DNA of 64,000 nucleotides from Streptomyces tardus (GTDB lineage Bacteria > Actinomycetota > Actinomycetes > Streptomycetales > Streptomycetaceae). This document shows, one piece after another, positions 60,969-64,000 of this stretch. Under the pieces are notes generated by a model. That model searched no databases and was not told the origin of the DNA. It worked only from the letters and a program-made list of their open reading frames with translations. The stretch is taken from the NCBI RefSeq assembly GCF_018101125.2, contig NZ_JAELVF020000001.1:355189-419188 (forward strand). Reading direction: 5' to 3'. How positions within the stretch are numbered: position 1 is the stretch's first letter; every line of letters begins with the position of its first letter. The position numbers and the translations under genes are program-made.

Positions 60969-63032
60969 GTGCCCCTCACATACAGACGGACAGCGCTCGC
61001 GACTGCCCTCGCCGGCGCGCTCCTCCTCACCCCCATGACCGCCCACGGCAGCGGGTCGCACGCCGACGCGCAGCCCCGGGACTCCGATGCGCCCTATCTG
61101 GTGGGCCGAGGCATCGCCGACGCCACCGGAGGTGTCGCCGAGGCCGGAATGATGGGCTACGCCAAGCCCGATCAGCGCACCTCCGGAATCCACACCCGGC
61201 AGCGCGCCCGCTCGTTCGTCATCCAGGACCGGGAGACCGACGACCGCGTACTGCTCATCGTGATGGACTCCGCGATGATCTTCGACAGCGAGCGCCAGGC
61301 CGTGCTGAAGGGCCTCAAGGAGCGCTACGGCGATCTGTACGGCGAAGAGAACGTCATGATCACCGCCACCCACAGCCACGCAGGCCCCGGCGGCGGTTCA
61401 CACCACGCGCTCTACAACGTCACCACCATGGGTTTCCGCGAGGAGACCTTCCGGGCGACCACCGAGGGAATGCTGAAGTCGGTCGCCCAGGCGCACGAGG
61501 ACCTCGCCCCCTCCTCCCTGAAGCTCACCCACGGCGAACTGCACAACGCGAGCGTCAACCGTTCCAAGGAGGCGTTCGACAGCAACCCCTCCGAGGACCG
61601 CGACTTCTTCCCCGAGGGCATCGACCCGCAGACCTCTCTGCTGCGGATCGAACGCGAGGGCCGACCGGTCGGCGTCATCAACTGGTTCCCCACCCACAAC
61701 ACCTCGATGACCAACACCAACACCCTGATCAGCGGCGACAACAAGGGGTACGCCGCGCTCCACTGGGAGCGCGAGGTGGAGAAGGTCGACTACCACGCCG
61801 ACGGCCCGCCGAAGTTCGTCGCCGCCTTCGCCCAGACCAACACCGGCGACCTCTCGCCCAACCTCGACCTCGCTCCGCCGGAGGAGCTGCCGGCCAAGGA
61901 GTTCGAGAACACCGCCAAGGTCGGCGAGCGCCAGTACGAGGCCGCCGCGAAGCAGCTGGACGACCCGGGCCGCGCCCTCACCGGCGGCGTCGACTCCCGC
62001 CTGACCCACGTCGACTTCTCCGACGTCGAGGTCTCCCCCGAGTTCACCGGCGACGGGCAGACCCACCGCACCTGCGGCGCCATGTACGGTACGGCCGCCG
62101 CCGCGGGCAGCACGGAGGACGGGCCCGCACTGCCGGTCTTCCAGGAGGGCGAGAACCCCTTCTTCGACTGGATCTCGCACAGCATCCTCTACAACGCCTC
62201 CCCCGAGCTCAAGGAGTGCCAGTCCCCCAAGGGCGTACTGCTCCCGCTCGGCGAGATGAACAAGATCATGCCGTGGATGCAGGAGGAACTCCCCGTCCAG
62301 CTGCTGCGGATCGGCGACCTCCATCTGATCGGCGTCGCGAACGAGGTCAGCATCGTCTCCGGACTGCGGCTGCGCCGGACCGTCGCGGAGATCACCGGCA
62401 GCGACGTCAAGGACGTACTGGTCGCCGGGCACTCCAACGCCTACGGGCACTACCTCACCACGCCCGAGGAGTACGACAAGCAGCAGTACGAGGGAGGCAG
62501 CACCATGTTCGGACGCTGGCAGCTGCCGGCGATCGAGCAGACCGCCGCCGACCTCGCCACCAGGATGCGCGACGGCAGGCCCTCCCCCGACGGCCCGAAG
62601 CCGCCGGACCTCTCCGACAAGCAGATCATCCGGCCCCCCGGCGTCGTCCTGGACAGTCCGCCGCTCGGCAGGAAGTTCGGTGACGTGCTGACCCAGCCGG
62701 AAGCCTCCTACGGCACCGGACAGCGGGCCTCCGCGGTCTTCGCCGGCGCACACCCCAACAACGGCCTCCAGCACGGCGGCACCTACCTCACCGTCGAGCG
62801 CAAGGACGGCGAGCGCTGGGCCCGGGTCGCCGACGACGGCGACTGGTCGACCAGGTTCGAGTGGAAGCGCCGGGGCGTCAGCGCCTCGCACACAACGCTC
62901 AGCTGGGACATCCCGGCGGACACCGAGCCCGGCGAGTACCGCATCCGCTACAACGGCCACGCCAAGAGCCTGACCGGCACCGTCACCCCCATCGAGGGCA
63001 CCAGCGACTCCTTCACGGTCGAAGGGAGTTAG
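60969..63032 (+). CDS. Secreted neutral ceramidase
   Basis: This 687-residue protein has a GTG start and a signal peptide at about 1-27 (PLTYRRTALATALAGALLLTP). The ceramidase domain holds ATHSHAGPGGGSHH (zinc His135/His137) and PTHNTSMTNTNTLISGDNKGYA with the probable nucleophile Ser246. A further VLVAGHSNAYGHYLTTPEEYD supplies metal and substrate residues. The C-terminal 150 residues are an Ig-like domain. It splits ceramide into sphingosine and fatty acid. Streptomyces do not make ceramide, so it acts on outside lipid. Confidence 0.93.
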   Translation: MPLTYRRTALATALAGALLLTPMTAHGSGSHADAQPRDSDAPYLVGRGIADATGGVAEAGMMGYAKPDQRTSGIHTRQRARSFVIQDRETDDRVLLIVMDSAMIFDSERQAVLKGLKERYGDLYGEENVMITATHSHAGPGGGSHHALYNVTTMGFREETFRATTEGMLKSVAQAHEDLAPSSLKLTHGELHNASVNRSKEAFDSNPSEDRDFFPEGIDPQTSLLRIEREGRPVGVINWFPTHNTSMTNTNTLISGDNKGYAALHWEREVEKVDYHADGPPKFVAAFAQTNTGDLSPNLDLAPPEELPAKEFENTAKVGERQYEAAAKQLDDPGRALTGGVDSRLTHVDFSDVEVSPEFTGDGQTHRTCGAMYGTAAAAGSTEDGPALPVFQEGENPFFDWISHSILYNASPELKECQSPKGVLLPLGEMNKIMPWMQEELPVQLLRIGDLHLIGVANEVSIVSGLRLRRTVAEITGSDVKDVLVAGHSNAYGHYLTTPEEYDKQQYEGGSTMFGRWQLPAIEQTAADLATRMRDGRPSPDGPKPPDLSDKQIIRPPGVVLDSPPLGRKFGDVLTQPEASYGTGQRASAVFAGAHPNNGLQHGGTYLTVERKDGERWARVADDGDWSTRFEWKRRGVSASHTTLSWDIPADTEPGEYRIRYNGHAKSLTGTVTPIEGTSDSFTVEGS

Positions 63033-63054
63033 GGCCGCCGACGAACGATCCAGG

Positions 63055-63094
63055 CGGGGCGGGGCGGCGCGGACCGATGCGCCGGCCCGCCCCG
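63055..63094 (+). terminator. Ceramidase terminator
   Basis: A long GC stem with two small bulges (63055-63070 with 63079-63094), starting 22 bases after the ceramidase stop. Confidence 0.55.
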
Positions 63095-63292
63095 TTCGCC
63101 GTTCGCCGCCGCGCCGCGCACGTTCAACCCCGCCGCCCGCCGCCCGCCGTACGCCGTACGGCCGCACGGGGCGCACTCCGGCGCACCGGGGCACCCGAGC
63201 GGAGGCACACTGTCACAACCTGCGATCGCACGACTACGGTTCCGAGGTCAACGATCTTCACAGGGACGGGCGTTCGGGGAGGGCGAGGGATC

Positions 63293-64000
63293 GTGTCGCG
63301 TACGGACAGGGCGGAGCGCAAGCGCAGGGCGGACATCCTGCGGTACTGGCGGGCGGTCGAGCTGTTCGGCCCGCAGAAGGTCGACAGGGTGCAACCGCAG
63401 CAGCACCGGTACCGGGTCGACGCGGGCGAACCCCTGCCCTGGGAGGAGGGCCACCGGTTCAACCGCGTTCGCCGGCCGGCGGGCAAGCGGCGGCAGCACA
63501 CCGTCTACTGCGGGGTCTACGCCGTCGAGCGCGTGCGGGACATCCTGCTGGAGGTCTTCGACGCCGACGAGGAGGAGCACGACGCACGCCTGGACGGCGA
63601 CAGCGCGCTGCTCGCCTTCGAGGTCAACGACGAGGGCCGACTCATCGAGGACTCGCTCGTCTTCTCCTCTTGTGCCTGGGCCACCGGACGCGCGCTCTCA
63701 CCGGGCCCCGCGGAACCCGGCTGGCTGGACGGTTTCGAGCAGGACGCGCAGGACTGCGAGGACGTCATCCGCCAGGTCGGCGACGGCAGGCTGCGCATCG
63801 CCGACACGACCGCGGACCGGCTGCGCCCCTTCGCCGGCATCGCCTGCGAGATCGTGCTGGGAGCGGCGACCGGGGGTATCGGGCCGGCGGCGCAGGCGCT
63901 GCTCGGCGAGGTCGCCGGAGGAGCCGTGTCCGGAGCGGCCGACGCGGCGGCGGACGCCGCCAACGAGGCGGTACGCGCGCGGCTGGACAGTACGCCCGGC
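63293..64000 (+). CDS. Partial conserved protein, C-terminus beyond the window
   Basis: The frame starts at a GTG at 63293 behind GGGGAGGGCGAGGG and stays open to the right edge, giving 236 residues. It begins SRTDRAERKRRADILRYWRAVELFGPQKV. Similar N-termini in Streptomyces occur on large proteins with a helicase or AAA module further on, which I recall only loosely. No Walker motif is visible yet. Gly/Ala-rich hydrophobic sequence (VLGAATGGIGPAAQALLGEVAGG) appears near residues 190-220. Confidence 0.6.
   Translation, partial: MSRTDRAERKRRADILRYWRAVELFGPQKVDRVQPQQHRYRVDAGEPLPWEEGHRFNRVRRPAGKRRQHTVYCGVYAVERVRDILLEVFDADEEEHDARLDGDSALLAFEVNDEGRLIEDSLVFSSCAWATGRALSPGPAEPGWLDGFEQDAQDCEDVIRQVGDGRLRIADTTADRLRPFAGIACEIVLGAATGGIGPAAQALLGEVAGGAVSGAADAAADAANEAVRARLDSTPG

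Overview
The window looks like a stretch of a Streptomyces chromosome. The DNA is very GC-rich throughout, with strong third-position G/C bias, many GTG starts, and frequent 1- or 4-base start/stop overlaps. It carries several actinomycete markers together: Scy and FilP, NucS, NrtL, an SCO5389-type protein, DUF2550, and separate (unfused) atpF and atpH. From memory, gene order resembles S. coelicolor around SCO5350-SCO5408. That is recall, not a database result. I saw no rRNA, tRNA, insertion sequence, phage, CRISPR array or replication origin.

Layout. 1-7.7 kb: a left-truncated membrane glycosyltransferase, a DUF3817 membrane protein, three overlapping AIM24 paralogues, an AbsC-like MarR regulator, and a RapA1/RapA2-like two-component system divergent from a secreted acidic PepSY protein. 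7.7-10.8 kb: acyl-CoA genes (MeaB, thiolase, methylmalonyl-CoA epimerase). 11.1-16.05 kb: the hyphal-tip cytoskeleton genes scy and filP, with a small filP-like ORF between them. 16.2-20.9 kb: two ABC ATPase/permease pairs. 21-31.6 kb: mixed conserved genes, including an LLM flavin enzyme, NucS, a membrane-anchored ATPase, a STAS protein, 3-hydroxybutyryl-CoA dehydrogenase, a cobalamin adenosyltransferase and a GIDE-domain protein. 31.6-34.6 kb: a NarL-type two-component pair, a GNAT enzyme and DUF2550. 34.8-42.6 kb, minus strand: the whole ATP synthase operon atpI-B-E-F-H-A-G-D-C. 42.9-48 kb: a WecA-type transferase, a phosphatase-like protein, Sua5/YrdC, PrmC, RF1 and L31. 48.3-57.5 kb: rho, thrB, thrC, hom, lysA, NrtL and a CheY-like regulator. 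57.9-64 kb: a CPA2 antiporter, a secreted M23 peptidase, a secreted neutral ceramidase, and a right-truncated ORF.

How the genes fit together. MeaB, the epimerase and the cobalamin adenosyltransferase all serve adenosylcobalamin-dependent methylmalonyl-CoA metabolism. hom, thrC, thrB and lysA are the aspartate-family branch to threonine and lysine. prfA, prmC (which methylates RF1), Sua5 and rpmE form a translation group. Scy and FilP organise polarised tip growth. The RapA-like sensor has an aspartate run in its extracytoplasmic part, and the divergent PepSY protein is also rich in aspartate. Between them lie three CTTCAG repeats at 10-11 base spacing, which suggests a cation- or envelope-responsive regulon.

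Most genes are ordinary core genes. The points most worth a second look are the filP-like ORF between scy and filP, the CTTCAG array, a phosphatase-like protein lacking its catalytic cysteine, a membrane ATPase with an altered P-loop, the Pro/Gln-rich tracts that meet across an ABC ATPase/permease junction, and hairpins inside the atp operon.
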